A stretch of DNA of 64,000 bases from Sporisorium sorghi (Eukaryota; Basidiomycota; Ustilaginomycetes; Ustilaginales; Ustilaginaceae), in contig JALCCG010000001.1 in NCBI GenBank assembly GCA_023212695.1, positions 1 to 64,000 of the forward strand. The letters run 5' to 3'. Both the position numbers and the translations under genes were made by a program. The notes beneath the pieces were generated by a model that was not told the DNA's origin, searched no databases, and worked only from the letters and a program-made list of their open reading frames with translations. Shown here in pieces: positions 52,165 to 61,745 of the stretch; positions within the stretch are counted from its first letter, which is position 1, and each line of letters opens with the position of its first letter.

Positions 52165-52509
52165 CTAGCGCTGATCCATGGCGTCCACGTAATTCTTCGC
52201 ATCTTTCAGGGAGAGATGCATAGCCTCACGTAATTCTTTGATCGCCTTAATCTTATTTCCTTCAGCCAGCAGTTGTCGCAGGCGTTGCTCCAGCTCTGGT
52301 GAAAGCTCTGAGCTCCCCGAGCTTATGAAATGAGCATCAACAACAGCCGGCTGCTGTGGGCGGGGAGGAGGATAAACCTCCGATCGGCCCTCCAGGCGTG
52401 CAAGATCGGATGTAAGCTCATTGATTCGGGATTGCATTCTAAAGTGCTTAAGCAGAAGGAAGATGGATATTAACAATGATACTATTGCTATAATTTCAGT
52501 TCTTTCCAT
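52165..52509 (-). CDS. Membrane-anchored protein with a ribosomal protein L7/L12 C-terminal-like domain
   Basis: A 114-residue protein: N-terminal membrane helix (IIAIVSLLISIFLLLKHF), a short coiled coil (MQSRINELTSDLARLEGRSE), a Pro-rich linker (PPPRPQQPAVV) and a C-terminal helix-turn-helix fold EGNKIKAIKELREAMHLSLK-DAKNYVDAM, matching the L7/L12 C-terminal domain that contacts translation GTPases. Such anchored forms are common in Bacillales with no known role. GGGGGTATG precedes the ATG. Confidence 0.82.
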   Translation of the reverse strand: MERTEIIAIVSLLISIFLLLKHFRMQSRINELTSDLARLEGRSEVYPPPRPQQPAVVDAHFISSGSSELSPELEQRLRQLLAEGNKIKAIKELREAMHLSLKDAKNYVDAMDQR

Positions 52510-52950
52510 ATCATACCCCCATCTCTTTTACTTACATATTAAACCTAATGACAGGGAAGTCAAAAGGAAACAACGGCACACGGATGGAACAAGGCATGAT
52601 GATCAAGAAAACAACGGATAAAATGCTGCCTTCAATCAACACACGCATAAAATCCAATTGGATTCACCTCATTTCAACATTTTCACACCCAGTATAATCC
52701 ACACATGTTTACTTAACGACAAATTGTTTCTAAATATAAACAAAATTGAGTGTATACAAATATGTTTTAATCGTATAAACTGTACTTGTGTTTACTTCAT
52801 TGCTTCTGGAGGAGGGCATTACAAAAATAGAGCTTGTACTGGACTCCCCATGAGTCCTCCCTCCGTGAAGGAAATCCGGACGGATGCTGCGAAAGAGCTG
52901 CCAAGTTTTTGCCTGCATCGATGTTCTTGTTCAGAAAGGAAGGTAATTAA
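52510..52950. other. Long intergenic region upstream of the HTH regulator
   Basis: It holds the divergent promoters. I see GGACTC-CCCAT-GAGTCC (about 52842-52858) as a small palindrome, and no coding frame with a ribosome binding site. Confidence 0.3.
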
Positions 52951-53592
52951 ATGAATACACTTACAGCTCCTTTGCGGGAATCATCGACGAAACGAGAAAT
53001 ATTGTTGTTGCTCAAAAAATTAGGATCAACCACCATTCAAGAAATGTCAGAACATCTAGGAGTGACAGGAATGGCTGTTCGTAAACATGTAAATGCATTG
53101 AAAAAGGATAACTATATCCAAAGCTCGACGATTCGTCAGCATATCGGTAGACCAACTTATATATATAGTCTGACTGATTTAGCGGAACAGTTATTTCCTA
53201 CTCAATATGATGTCCTGTCTTTAGAGCTGATGGAAGAGATTAACCATATGTTCGGTGAATTATTCGTTGACGAACTATTTAAGCGAAGAAGGAAAAGGCT
53301 TGAACAAAAATACCGATTAGCCATGACTGGACAAAATTTCGAGGAAAAAATAGTAACACTCGCCAAAATCCAGGATAATGCAGGATACATGACCTCACTA
53401 GTGAAGATTCACGATGACAAGTATTCCTTAGAGGAAGGAAACTGTCCCATTTTTCAAGTGGCTAGCCGATATCGGCAAGCGTGTCAATGCGAGCTGGCTA
53501 TGTTTGAATCTTTACTGGACAGTCGCGTCGAACGTAAGGAGTGTATAGCAGATGGGGGAACAAAATGCAGTTTTACATTCGAGAATATCTGA
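52951..53592 (+). CDS. HTH regulator with a C-terminal cysteine cluster (SufR/ArsR-like)
   Basis: A 213-residue regulator. The N-terminal winged helix (REILLLLKKLGSTTIQEMSE, LGVTGMAVRKHVNALKKDNY) is of the DeoR/ArsR type seen in SufR-like proteins. The C-terminal half has five cysteines in the pattern C-X12-C-X1-C-X17-C-X7-C (GNC, QACQC, RKEC, TKCSF). SufR of cyanobacteria binds an Fe-S cluster with four cysteines in a related region, so a cluster or metal sensor is likely. GAAAGGAAGG precedes the ATG. Monocistronic, overlapping by 20 bases at its 3' end with the gene fragment on the other strand. Confidence 0.85.
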   Translation: MNTLTAPLRESSTKREILLLLKKLGSTTIQEMSEHLGVTGMAVRKHVNALKKDNYIQSSTIRQHIGRPTYIYSLTDLAEQLFPTQYDVLSLELMEEINHMFGELFVDELFKRRRKRLEQKYRLAMTGQNFEEKIVTLAKIQDNAGYMTSLVKIHDDKYSLEEGNCPIFQVASRYRQACQCELAMFESLLDSRVERKECIADGGTKCSFTFENI

Positions 53593-53899
53593 TGTCGGGG
53601 ATAAGTTTAAGAACGTTCAGTTTATCGGTTTCCCAGCCAATAGCGACTTCCAGTTCTGCCGCTCGAACACCTGGATTCTTTTCGATGATATGTAAAAAAT
53701 CACCCGTCCACAAACCAGCAGGGCTGGCCTGATCCAATCGCTCAAGACGCTTGTGAAGCGAGGTCAATTGTTCCTCGTCCAGCTCATCGTTTTCCCTTAA
53801 TGCTTTCCGGGGATCATCCCCGACCCGAATAAACTTAATTCGGTAGACCGTGCCCTCTTGCTGTACGAGTTTAGCTCTCTCCGTAGCTGCCCTAAAGAG
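53573..53899 (-). pseudogene. C-terminal fragment of a conserved hypothetical DNA-binding-like protein
   Basis: An open minus-strand frame of 108 codons with no start reads TVYRIKFIRVGDDPRKALRE, then SLHKRLERLDQASPAGLWTG and IEKNPGVRAAELEVAIGWET, ending at a stop in the 3' end of the HTH gene. It looks like the C-terminal two thirds of a hypothetical protein from Paenibacillus with a terminal winged-helix-like domain. A TGA precedes it at 53900, so its N-terminal part is missing or frame-shifted; a second short frame in the same stretch fits a frame slip. It overlaps the preceding gene tail to tail. Confidence 0.65.
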
Positions 53900-54173
53900 T
53901 CATTCCCTGCATGAGTGGCATCTGTTTCAGTGATCTCCGGTTCGGGAGCGATCGTTGGATATTCTTTTTACTGGAACGAGAGATGGTGGCGACATGTGAT
54001 GACATTATCATCATCATGGCATTGGAAATCCAATCCATTTTTTGGTATGGTATTTAGTGTATGATGGTTTGCCAATCATTTTTTTGAAATACAAGATAAA
54101 GGAGGTTATACACACACGGAGTTCGATATTAGTCCCATGAATTATCATTTCGAATTCGAATGGAGGTATTGTT

Positions 54174-55166
54174 ATGTTTCAAGCTCAAGCGCTGCGTCTT
54201 ATGAGAAGGCCAATGAAATGGATGGTTTCCGCCATGCTCGCCGTTCTGGTTTTTGCCGTGTCCGTTATGCCGGTATTTGCGGCAAGTCCTGAGAAAACCG
54301 TAAATGCTTCCGCCACACTTGCTTACAATCTCAAGGGACTTAACCACAACGTGGCCGTTCAGAAAGCCTATATCGCAGACAAGTATCTTTACGTCACCCA
54401 ACGCTCGGGGGGAACATGCTATCTGTCAAGACTGCTTATGAGCGGGAATGATGCCACATATGTTGATGAAATGACCATCACCAATTCAGGCCATTGCCAA
54501 ACGCTTGACATGTATACCTATAATGGAGAAAACTACTTTTATTTTAGCTCAAAAGCAGATCCTTCCACCACGTATTACTGGTCTCTTCAGGTAGCCAGGC
54601 TTCAATATTCGGCCGGAACGACAGTGGATTATACGGACCTGCATCGGTTCACATATATGAATTATGCCAATACAACAGGTGCAAGATTAGGTGAGACTTA
54701 TCGCGTGGATGGCGGGGGCAACAGCACCCACACGGTTTTCCGCGTACAAACATCAGAAGGAACCGTAACGTGGTCCATTTATGACACGGTAGCATTAAAC
54801 AAGCTGCTAGACAGTAATGAGCAGGTGAGGATGGACAGTGCAGCAGCTGTCAACGCCGCGGTCAGCAGCTTTACGCAGTCGGGGAGTAATATCATCAGAC
54901 CTAACGGTTCTTTCCAAGGTGCTGATATGCTGGGAAAAACAGAAATCTATACCTCAGGCGGCGCGGATGGCGACACTCCGCAGATCGCATTCATATCCAG
55001 CACAGGAGCTTACAAAACCCTTGTGAATATTACCAATGTGGGAAAGCGCGAGATCGAGGGAGTACAGACTAAAAATGGAAACGTATATTTCACCATAGTT
55101 ACAGATCCGGTAAACAAAAAAGATACGCAGAAAGTTTACTACGTCCCTGATAGCGTATTTAAATAA
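54174..55166 (+). CDS. Helveticin J-like class III bacteriocin (secreted)
   Basis: A 330-residue exported protein. The signal peptide ends near PVFA/A (residue about 36). The mature part is a beta-propeller-like domain with helveticin J family landmarks: GLNHNVAVQKAYIADKYLYV, QRSGGTCYLSRL, SGHCQTLDMYTYNGENYFYF, YYWSLQVARLQY, GETYRVDGGGNSTHTVFRVQ and GVQTKNGNVYFTIVTDPVNK. Helveticin J is a large heat-labile antibacterial protein of Lactobacillus that acts on cells of related species. GGAGGTATT precedes the ATG. No immunity gene or dedicated ABC exporter is adjacent, so Sec secretion is expected. A structural or carbohydrate-binding role cannot be excluded. Confidence 0.88.
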   Translation: MFQAQALRLMRRPMKWMVSAMLAVLVFAVSVMPVFAASPEKTVNASATLAYNLKGLNHNVAVQKAYIADKYLYVTQRSGGTCYLSRLLMSGNDATYVDEMTITNSGHCQTLDMYTYNGENYFYFSSKADPSTTYYWSLQVARLQYSAGTTVDYTDLHRFTYMNYANTTGARLGETYRVDGGGNSTHTVFRVQTSEGTVTWSIYDTVALNKLLDSNEQVRMDSAAAVNAAVSSFTQSGSNIIRPNGSFQGADMLGKTEIYTSGGADGDTPQIAFISSTGAYKTLVNITNVGKREIEGVQTKNGNVYFTIVTDPVNKKDTQKVYYVPDSVFK

Positions 55167-55198
55167 TCGCCAAAATGAATTAGCCTTTGCAAAATATG

Positions 55199-55226
55199 AA
55201 AGCCGCAGATTTGCGGCTTTTTTATT
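55199..55226 (+). terminator. Terminator after the bacteriocin-like gene
   Basis: AAAGCCGCA / TGCGGCTTT stem followed by TTTTTATTT. Confidence 0.85.
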
Positions 55227-55282
55227 TCAGGTCTTTTTTACAGCTATCCCAAATCCCCTCTAAAGTGTACTGAACAGCGTAG

Positions 55283-55533
55283 TTAGCATTCGCCGTCATT
55301 TCCATCGCCAGATTAACATTCGGCGGCGCAGCAACGCTGCTGCAAACAGCGCTTGCAGAGCAGCAGGTGATAGCAAAGTGGATATGGTCATTCCAATGCG
55401 CACAACGGTATGGAATTTGGCTAACGTTGGCGGGGGAGTAACAGGAGGCGTTTTACTTGAAGTCTTTGGTGCCAGCTCTTTTCCGTGGGGATTGTTCACG
55501 CTCTTAATCCTCGCACTCCTCGTGGCCTGGTGA
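55283..55533 (+). pseudogene. C-terminal fragment of an AraJ/YdhP-type MFS exporter
   Basis: Two plus-strand pieces in different frames match the last three helices of arabinose-efflux-type MFS proteins: LAFAVISIARLTFGGAATLL and QTALAEQQ, then, after a frame slip at about 55365, VWNLANVGGGVTGGVLLEVF and FPWGLFTLLILALLVAW before TGA. No start codon or N-terminal part is present. It is inactive. An intact, unrelated MFS gene follows. Confidence 0.75.
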
Positions 55534-55680
55534 GGGAAACAGCATTCATTCCCTGCGAAATAAGGAGCTTTCGAGTATCGTCATAGGGAAGATCAACATG
55601 AGCAATCAAGAAGAAATATGCTCGTCAGGTTTGTGATAGAGTTAGCGTAATCGAGATGAAGGAGGTAGGAGCAGGTAACG

Positions 55681-56934
55681 ATGTCACAATCTGAAGCAGA
55701 TGAGAAAAAGCATTGGAAAAGGAATATTGTTCTCTTTTTAAGCAGCCAGACCATCTCGCTGTTTGGTTCGGCCTTGGTGCAGTATTCCATCATGTGGTAT
55801 ATTACGCTGACTACACAGTCAGGTATTATGATGACGTTATATATCATTTGCGGATTTATTCCGACTTTTTTACTTTCACCTTTTGCTGGGGTGTGGGCTG
55901 ACCGTTTCAACCGCAAATGGCTAATTATGATCGCGGATGCCATGATCGCAGTGGTTACGCTTATTCTGGCCATCGTTTTTTTGCTGGGCTATGAAGCGTT
56001 ATGGCTGCTGTTTGTCATAGCTGCTGTACGCGCACTTGGGGCAGGCATTCAGACACCTGCGGTCGGGGCGATTTTACCACAAATCGTGCCGCAAGATCAG
56101 CTAACAAGAGTAAACGGCATCAATGGCACCTTGCAGGCGCTCATTATGTTCGTTGCGCCTATCGCCAGCGCGGCATTACTCACCATGGCGACAATCGAAA
56201 TAATTTTTTTCATAGACGTCATCACAGCGGCAATCGCGATCCTGACGTTACTGTTCTTTCTCAAAATTCCGCTCCACCAAAAGGCAGCCAGTGCCCAAAC
56301 GACAGGTTACCTTGATGATTTCAAGAAGGGTTTGGACTATATTGGCCAGCATGCCTTTTTAAAAACATTTTTTATCTTTTTCGCCTTTTTCTTCGTGCTC
56401 ATGGCCCCTGCGGCCTTTTTGACACCGCTGCAAGTGACGCGTACCTTCGGTGACGACGTATGGCGCTTGACTGCCATCGAGATCGCGTTCTCCATCGGCA
56501 TGATGGTTGGCGGGGGCATTATCGCTTCATGGGGCGGTTTCAAAAATAAAGTGTACACCATGACGCTCGCCAGCATCATCATGGGCGTGTGCACCTTCGC
56601 GCTCGGCATTGTGCCGATCTTCTGGATTTACTTGGCCGTTATGGGTGTGTTTGGAGTGGCAATGCCTATTTTCAACACGCCTACGACTGTTTTGCTTCAG
56701 GAGAGAGTGGACGACAATTATTTAGGGCGCATATTCGGGGTCTTCGGCATGATCTCGACTTCCATGATGCCCCTCGGGATGTTGGTCTTCGGACCGCTTG
56801 CCGATGTCATTGAGATTGAATGGCTGCTCATGGGAACGGGGCTGTTCATGCTTGTACTTGCGTTATTTTTCATTCGCAACAAGCGATTAGTTGAAGCTGG
56901 CATGCCGCTGGTGAAGGAAGCCACGCAGGAGTGA
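55681..56934 (+). CDS. MFS transporter, MefA/macrolide-efflux-like
   Basis: A 417-residue membrane protein with twelve predicted helices and the DHA3-type opening LFLSSQTISLFGSALVQYSIMW, followed by the cytoplasmic A-like motif GVWADRFNRKWLIMIADAMI. The internal AVRALGAGIQTPAVGAILP and PTTVLLQERVDDNYLGRIFG blocks are typical of MefA/macrolide exporters, so drug or small-peptide efflux driven by the proton gradient is likely. AAGGAGGTAGGAG precedes the ATG. It is monocistronic. Its nearness to the bacteriocin-like gene does not prove a link. Confidence 0.9.
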   Translation: MSQSEADEKKHWKRNIVLFLSSQTISLFGSALVQYSIMWYITLTTQSGIMMTLYIICGFIPTFLLSPFAGVWADRFNRKWLIMIADAMIAVVTLILAIVFLLGYEALWLLFVIAAVRALGAGIQTPAVGAILPQIVPQDQLTRVNGINGTLQALIMFVAPIASAALLTMATIEIIFFIDVITAAIAILTLLFFLKIPLHQKAASAQTTGYLDDFKKGLDYIGQHAFLKTFFIFFAFFFVLMAPAAFLTPLQVTRTFGDDVWRLTAIEIAFSIGMMVGGGIIASWGGFKNKVYTMTLASIIMGVCTFALGIVPIFWIYLAVMGVFGVAMPIFNTPTTVLLQERVDDNYLGRIFGVFGMISTSMMPLGMLVFGPLADVIEIEWLLMGTGLFMLVLALFFIRNKRLVEAGMPLVKEATQE

Positions 56935-57005
56935 TCATCCGACACCTTCTAGTCCCATACGATTCTGATCTTTCTGTTGTAGTCCGAAGCATATCCCACT
57001 AATGA

Positions 57006-57043
57006 AGTGCCCTTGGAGTCTACACTCCGGGGGTGCTTTTTTT
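57006..57043 (+). terminator. Terminator after the MFS gene
   Basis: AGTGCCCTTGGAGT pairs with ACTCCGGGGGTGCT (with G-U pairs) over a four-base loop, then TTTTTTT. Confidence 0.7.
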
Positions 57044-57105
57044 GCGATAATAGCATAGTCGTGCGGTTTACGTCGTTCGCCAAGCTATTATGCCAGATCC
57101 GTTCC

Positions 57106-58032
57106 TTAAAAGGTGTTGGCATCTCGCAAAACATCATACTTTTCCTTCAATTGCTTGATATCTGTTCTAGGCGGGCAACCGAATAGACGCGCATATTCCC
57201 GACTGAATTGGGATGGACTCTCATAACCAACCCGGAAGGCAACATCGGCGGCATCGGCTGATTCCGACAATAATAATCTCCTTGCTTCCTGTAATCTGAG
57301 CTGCTTTTGAAATTGCAGCGGACTCATGGCGGTTACCTCTTTAAAATGCCTATGGAACGAAGATACACTCATTCTCGCGGTCTCAGCTAAACTTTCGATA
57401 CGGAGCGGTTGATCACGATGCCGGATAATTTGCTCAATAGTCTCTCTTATTCGATAAGTGCTGCTGTCTTCCATAGCGATTTGAGCCAATGCAACACCGT
57501 AAGGCCCTTGCAAGAGTCTAAACAAGATTTCTTTAGTATAAAGCGGCGCAAGGAATGATATTTCTGCAGGATGATCCAGCAAGCGTGCCAACCTAACCAT
57601 GGCTTCCAGAAGTGATGCCTCCATCTGACCAACAAACAAAGCTCTTCTCGCGTTTTCCTTAGTCAGGATCGGAAGTTCGTATTCGTTGAGTACCTCAAGG
57701 ATTTGATTCTGCGTAAACTCTAGCTTCAGGCTCAAAAAAGGAACTTCGTTCGAAGCATGTATGACCTGACCCACCACCGGCACATTCATGGAGGAAATCA
57801 GATAATCAGCGGGTCCGTACACATATCGTTCCTGCGCCAACAATACCTCTTTTGAACCTTGTGCAATAAAACATAGGGAAGGATTGTAGACCCGATGAAC
57901 CGGCTCCGTAACTTGCAAGTGACGAATGAAAAATAATGATGGAATATCCGTCTTGTGAACCCCGCTTTGATTCGCATGTCGCTCCAATAGTTGTACCAGC
58001 ACATTCCGGTGTTTGCGTATTTCCTCGGACAT
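57106..58032 (-). CDS. AraC family regulator with AraC_N domain
   Basis: A 308-residue regulator: AraC-type N-terminal cupin-like domain (YNPSLCFIAQGSKEVLLAQE, YGPADYLISSMNVPVVGQVI) and two HTH motifs at the end (LRIESLAETARMSVSSFHRH and DAADVAFRVGYESPSQFSRE). This is the YqhC-like group that activates aldo/keto or aldehyde reductase genes. It is transcribed divergently from an aldo/keto reductase gene 178 bases away, its probable target, in response to toxic aldehydes. AAGGAGGAG precedes the ATG. Confidence 0.92.
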   Translation of the reverse strand: MSEEIRKHRNVLVQLLERHANQSGVHKTDIPSLFFIRHLQVTEPVHRVYNPSLCFIAQGSKEVLLAQERYVYGPADYLISSMNVPVVGQVIHASNEVPFLSLKLEFTQNQILEVLNEYELPILTKENARRALFVGQMEASLLEAMVRLARLLDHPAEISFLAPLYTKEILFRLLQGPYGVALAQIAMEDSSTYRIRETIEQIIRHRDQPLRIESLAETARMSVSSFHRHFKEVTAMSPLQFQKQLRLQEARRLLLSESADAADVAFRVGYESPSQFSREYARLFGCPPRTDIKQLKEKYDVLRDANTF

Positions 58033-58182
58033 AAGCTCCTCCTTGTTATTTCACTTCTTTCAGTATAAGGCATGTTTCTCTACAGCGATAATGTAATGAG
58101 AGGATTAGGCAATCATTTAAGACAAATGAGATATCGATCTCCTTATAATCTATAGCATAATGAAATCATGTTATGTATGTAA

Positions 58183-59199
<1,017 letters not shown>

Positions 59200-59250
59200 T
59201 GGAAGAACGGGCTTTCAAGCACTTATGGCTGCTCGTATGCCAATTGGCTT

Positions 59251-59433
59251 TCATCCCAAAAAAGAACGTTCCACAGAACGAGTGGCCTTATCGATGAACG
59301 CTGCTACTTCTTCAGGGCTCTGGGTCATTCCGTTCTGAACCCACTCCTTAATCGCTGCTGCGCTGCCGCTGGATATAAATGAATATAAGGCTTCAAGCGT
59401 ATGGACATCGATCTGCGGTGCTTGTTCCCAGTG
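59251..59433 (-). pseudogene. C-terminal fragment of a TetR-family regulator
   Basis: An uninterrupted frame of 60 codons with no start codon reads ALYSFISSGSAAAIKEWVQN and GMTQSPEEVAAFIDKA, which matches the C-terminal ligand/dimer domain of TetR_C_11-type regulators. The HTH half is missing and a stop lies just upstream. It probably once regulated one of the flanking genes. Confidence 0.7.
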
Positions 59434-59484
59434 TTACTATAATGTAAACACATTTTCAGATCAATGCGTACTTGGAGGGAATTC

Positions 59485-60456
59485 ATGAAAGTAACTTATA
59501 CCATGATGGATAGGGAATTAAGATGGAGAGGAAAGCTTCTAGGTCTCTTATTGGGCACCTCCAGCGAAGCTAAATTTGTCAAAACGATGTTAAATCGAAA
59601 GAAACAAAGCGATAAACGGAAAGGCAGTCACATGGAAGGTTTAAATGTCCGTGAAGAATGGATTACACGTAAAGATGGCTCCAAACTGCGCATTCTAATT
59701 TATGAACCCCATCATACGAATGAAGAGGTTCCTGGTATCTTGTGGCTGCATGGAGGGGGGTATGCGATGGGTGTACCCGAAATGTTCGAGAATACGTACC
59801 AAAAATTGATGGACACCAGCAGCTGTGTCATCATCGCTCCCGATTATCGTCTATCCATCGAAGCACCCTATCCAGCAGCATTGGAGGATAGCTATGACGC
59901 TCTTCTATGGATGAAGAATCATGCCAGGGAGCTGAGCATCCGAAGTAATCAATTGATGGTAGGCGGGGAAAGCGCGGGGGGAGGACTAACGGCTGCCCTT
60001 ACGCTTTATGCAAGGGATAAAGGAGAAGTGAACATCGCTTTTCAAATGCCGTTGTATCCAATGATTGATGATCGAATGATGACGGAATCGGCCAAGGAGA
60101 ATAACGCTCCTATATGGAACTCCGATATGAATCAATGGGCTTGGAAGTTATACCTTGGGGACCGCTACGGAAAAGAGGTATCTCCCTATGCCGCGGCTGC
60201 CAGAGCCACCGATTACACCCATCTTCCGCCTACCGTCACTTATGTCGGTGATCTCGAACCATTCCGGGATGAAACCATTCATTACGTGGAGAAATTAAAG
60301 CAAGCAGGCGTTCCGGTTGATTTCGAGTTGTACCAGGGCTGTTATCATGGTTTTGATATCATTAACCCTAAAGCGGCGGTAAGCCAGAAGGCAGTCGCGT
60401 TTTTCTTGCAATCGTATCAATATGCGGTGTCGCATTATTTTGCAGAACAAAAATAG
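59485..60456 (+). CDS. Alpha/beta hydrolase, hormone-sensitive lipase-type esterase
   Basis: A 323-residue esterase of the HSL/Abhydrolase_3 group: the oxyanion motif WLHGGGYAMG, nucleophile GESAGGGLTAAL, catalytic Asp in VGDLEPFRDE and His in YQGCYHGFDI. It hydrolyses short-chain carboxylic esters, and cellular location is cytoplasmic. ATG 59485 follows TTGGAGGG at proper distance; ATG 59464 precedes that site. It is followed 54 bases later by another aldo/keto reductase, probably co-transcribed. Confidence 0.9.
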   Translation: MKVTYTMMDRELRWRGKLLGLLLGTSSEAKFVKTMLNRKKQSDKRKGSHMEGLNVREEWITRKDGSKLRILIYEPHHTNEEVPGILWLHGGGYAMGVPEMFENTYQKLMDTSSCVIIAPDYRLSIEAPYPAALEDSYDALLWMKNHARELSIRSNQLMVGGESAGGGLTAALTLYARDKGEVNIAFQMPLYPMIDDRMMTESAKENNAPIWNSDMNQWAWKLYLGDRYGKEVSPYAAAARATDYTHLPPTVTYVGDLEPFRDETIHYVEKLKQAGVPVDFELYQGCYHGFDIINPKAAVSQKAVAFFLQSYQYAVSHYFAEQK

Positions 60457-60510
60457 AGAAGAAGAGTGAATGGCGTCTATAGTAACTATGGGAAAGCGAG
60501 GAGCAATCAT

Positions 60511-61491
60511 ATGAATTATGCGAAGCTTGGAAATACAGGTTTGGATGTGTCCCGGCTGTGCCTTGGCTGCATGGGCTTTGGATCGGCAGAGGGCTGGGTT
60601 CATCCATGGGTACTTGATGAAGAGAACAGCCGCCCCATTATTAAGAAAGCCTTGGAATTGGGCATCAATTTTTTTGATACGGCAAATGTTTACTCACTTG
60701 GACATAGCGAGGAAATCGTGGGGCGTGCTCTGAAGGATTATGCCAATCGCGATGAAATCGTGCTCGCTACGAAGATTAACGGACGCATGCACGAAGGTCC
60801 GAACGGCGCCGGACTTTCCCGAAAGGCCATCATGAGTGAGATAGATAAAAGTTTAAAACGACTGGAAACCGATTATGTGGATTTGTACCAGATTCACCGC
60901 TGGGATTACAACACGCCCATTGAAGAGACAATGGAAGCCTTGCATGATGTGGTGAAGGCCGGTAAGGCCAGATATATTGGAGCTTCAGCCATGTATGCAT
61001 GGCAGTTCCAAAAGGCATTGTTTGTTGCCGAGAGTAATGGTTGGACTCGATTTGTATCCATGCAGAACCATCTAAACCTCATCTACCGTGAGGAAGAGAG
61101 AGAAATGCTGCCTCTTTGCAAGGAGGAGAAGATCGGCGTGATTCCATATAGTCCGCTTGCCGGTGGGAGATTGACAAGAGATCCGCAGGAATCCACGCTT
61201 CGTTCCGAAACCGATCAAATCGCAAAACAGAAATACGATGGGACCGCAGCATCTGATCGCTTGATTGTTGATCAGGTTGCAGCTATAGCGAAAAAACACG
61301 GCGTTCCGCGCGTTCAAATCGCACTTGCCTGGCTGCTGCAGAAAGAGCCGGTCACGGCTCCCATTGTTGGTGCTACGAAGCTATCCCATCTTGAGGATGC
61401 GGTCGCGGCTCTTAGCATAACATTAACAGCTGAAGAAATTGCATCATTGGAAGAACCGTATGTACCTCATCGGATCGTGGGACATCAGTAA
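60511..61491 (+). CDS. Aldo/keto reductase (YajO/Tas-like)
   Basis: A 326-residue NADPH-dependent reductase: MNYAKLGNTGLDVSRLCLGC opening, Asp/Tyr in INFFDTANVYSLGHSEEI, Lys in IVLATKINGR, His in DLYQIHRWDYNTP and the cofactor end VGATKLSHLEDAVAAL. It belongs to the IolS/YajO-like subgroup that handles xylose-derived or aromatic aldehydes. GAGGAG precedes the ATG. It probably shares a transcript with the esterase upstream; a terminator follows. Confidence 0.92.
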   Translation: MNYAKLGNTGLDVSRLCLGCMGFGSAEGWVHPWVLDEENSRPIIKKALELGINFFDTANVYSLGHSEEIVGRALKDYANRDEIVLATKINGRMHEGPNGAGLSRKAIMSEIDKSLKRLETDYVDLYQIHRWDYNTPIEETMEALHDVVKAGKARYIGASAMYAWQFQKALFVAESNGWTRFVSMQNHLNLIYREEEREMLPLCKEEKIGVIPYSPLAGGRLTRDPQESTLRSETDQIAKQKYDGTAASDRLIVDQVAAIAKKHGVPRVQIALAWLLQKEPVTAPIVGATKLSHLEDAVAALSITLTAEEIASLEEPYVPHRIVGHQ

Positions 61492-61561
61492 TGGGTTGCG
61501 AGTTGAACAGGGGCGAAACCTATACGTTGGAGACGAGACAAAAATATATATATGCTTTATA

Positions 61562-61587
61562 AGTCGCCATATTGGCGGCTTTTTTGT
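61562..61587 (+). terminator. Terminator after the second aldo/keto reductase
   Basis: AGTCGCCAT / ATTGGCGGCT stem with a T-rich tail. Confidence 0.85.
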
Positions 61588-61690
61588 TTTGTACCATTCA
61601 CTTGAATGCACGAGAAGAGGTTGAAGATCATTTTGGGGTGCAGAATTTTGGCGATATGAAAAAATTTACCTTAACAAACAATGGATATTT

Positions 61691-61732
61691 TGTCGATAAA
61701 TATATGGGGTAGTAACAACAAACTTATCGACA
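61691..61732. promoter_or_regulatory. Inverted repeat in the leader of the aldehyde dehydrogenase gene
   Basis: TGTCGATAA (61691-61699) and TTATCGACA (61724-61732) are exact inverted arms 24 bases apart, the second touching the AGGAGG ribosome binding site. It may be an operator or an RNA hairpin that hides the site. GTCGATAA also resembles the -10 of a SigD promoter (GCCGATAT), but no fitting -35 is seen. Confidence 0.5.
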
Positions 61733-61745
61733 TAGGAGGCAGAAT

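Noticed and set aside
52658..52954. 98-codon plus-strand frame upstream of the HTH regulator
   Set aside because: No ribosome binding site, low-complexity composition, ends just inside the regulator gene.
61671..61699. SigD promoter before the YfmT-like gene
   Set aside because: The GTCGATAA element fits the -10 loosely but no TAAA-type -35 lies at 14-16 bases; the palindrome explains the motif better.
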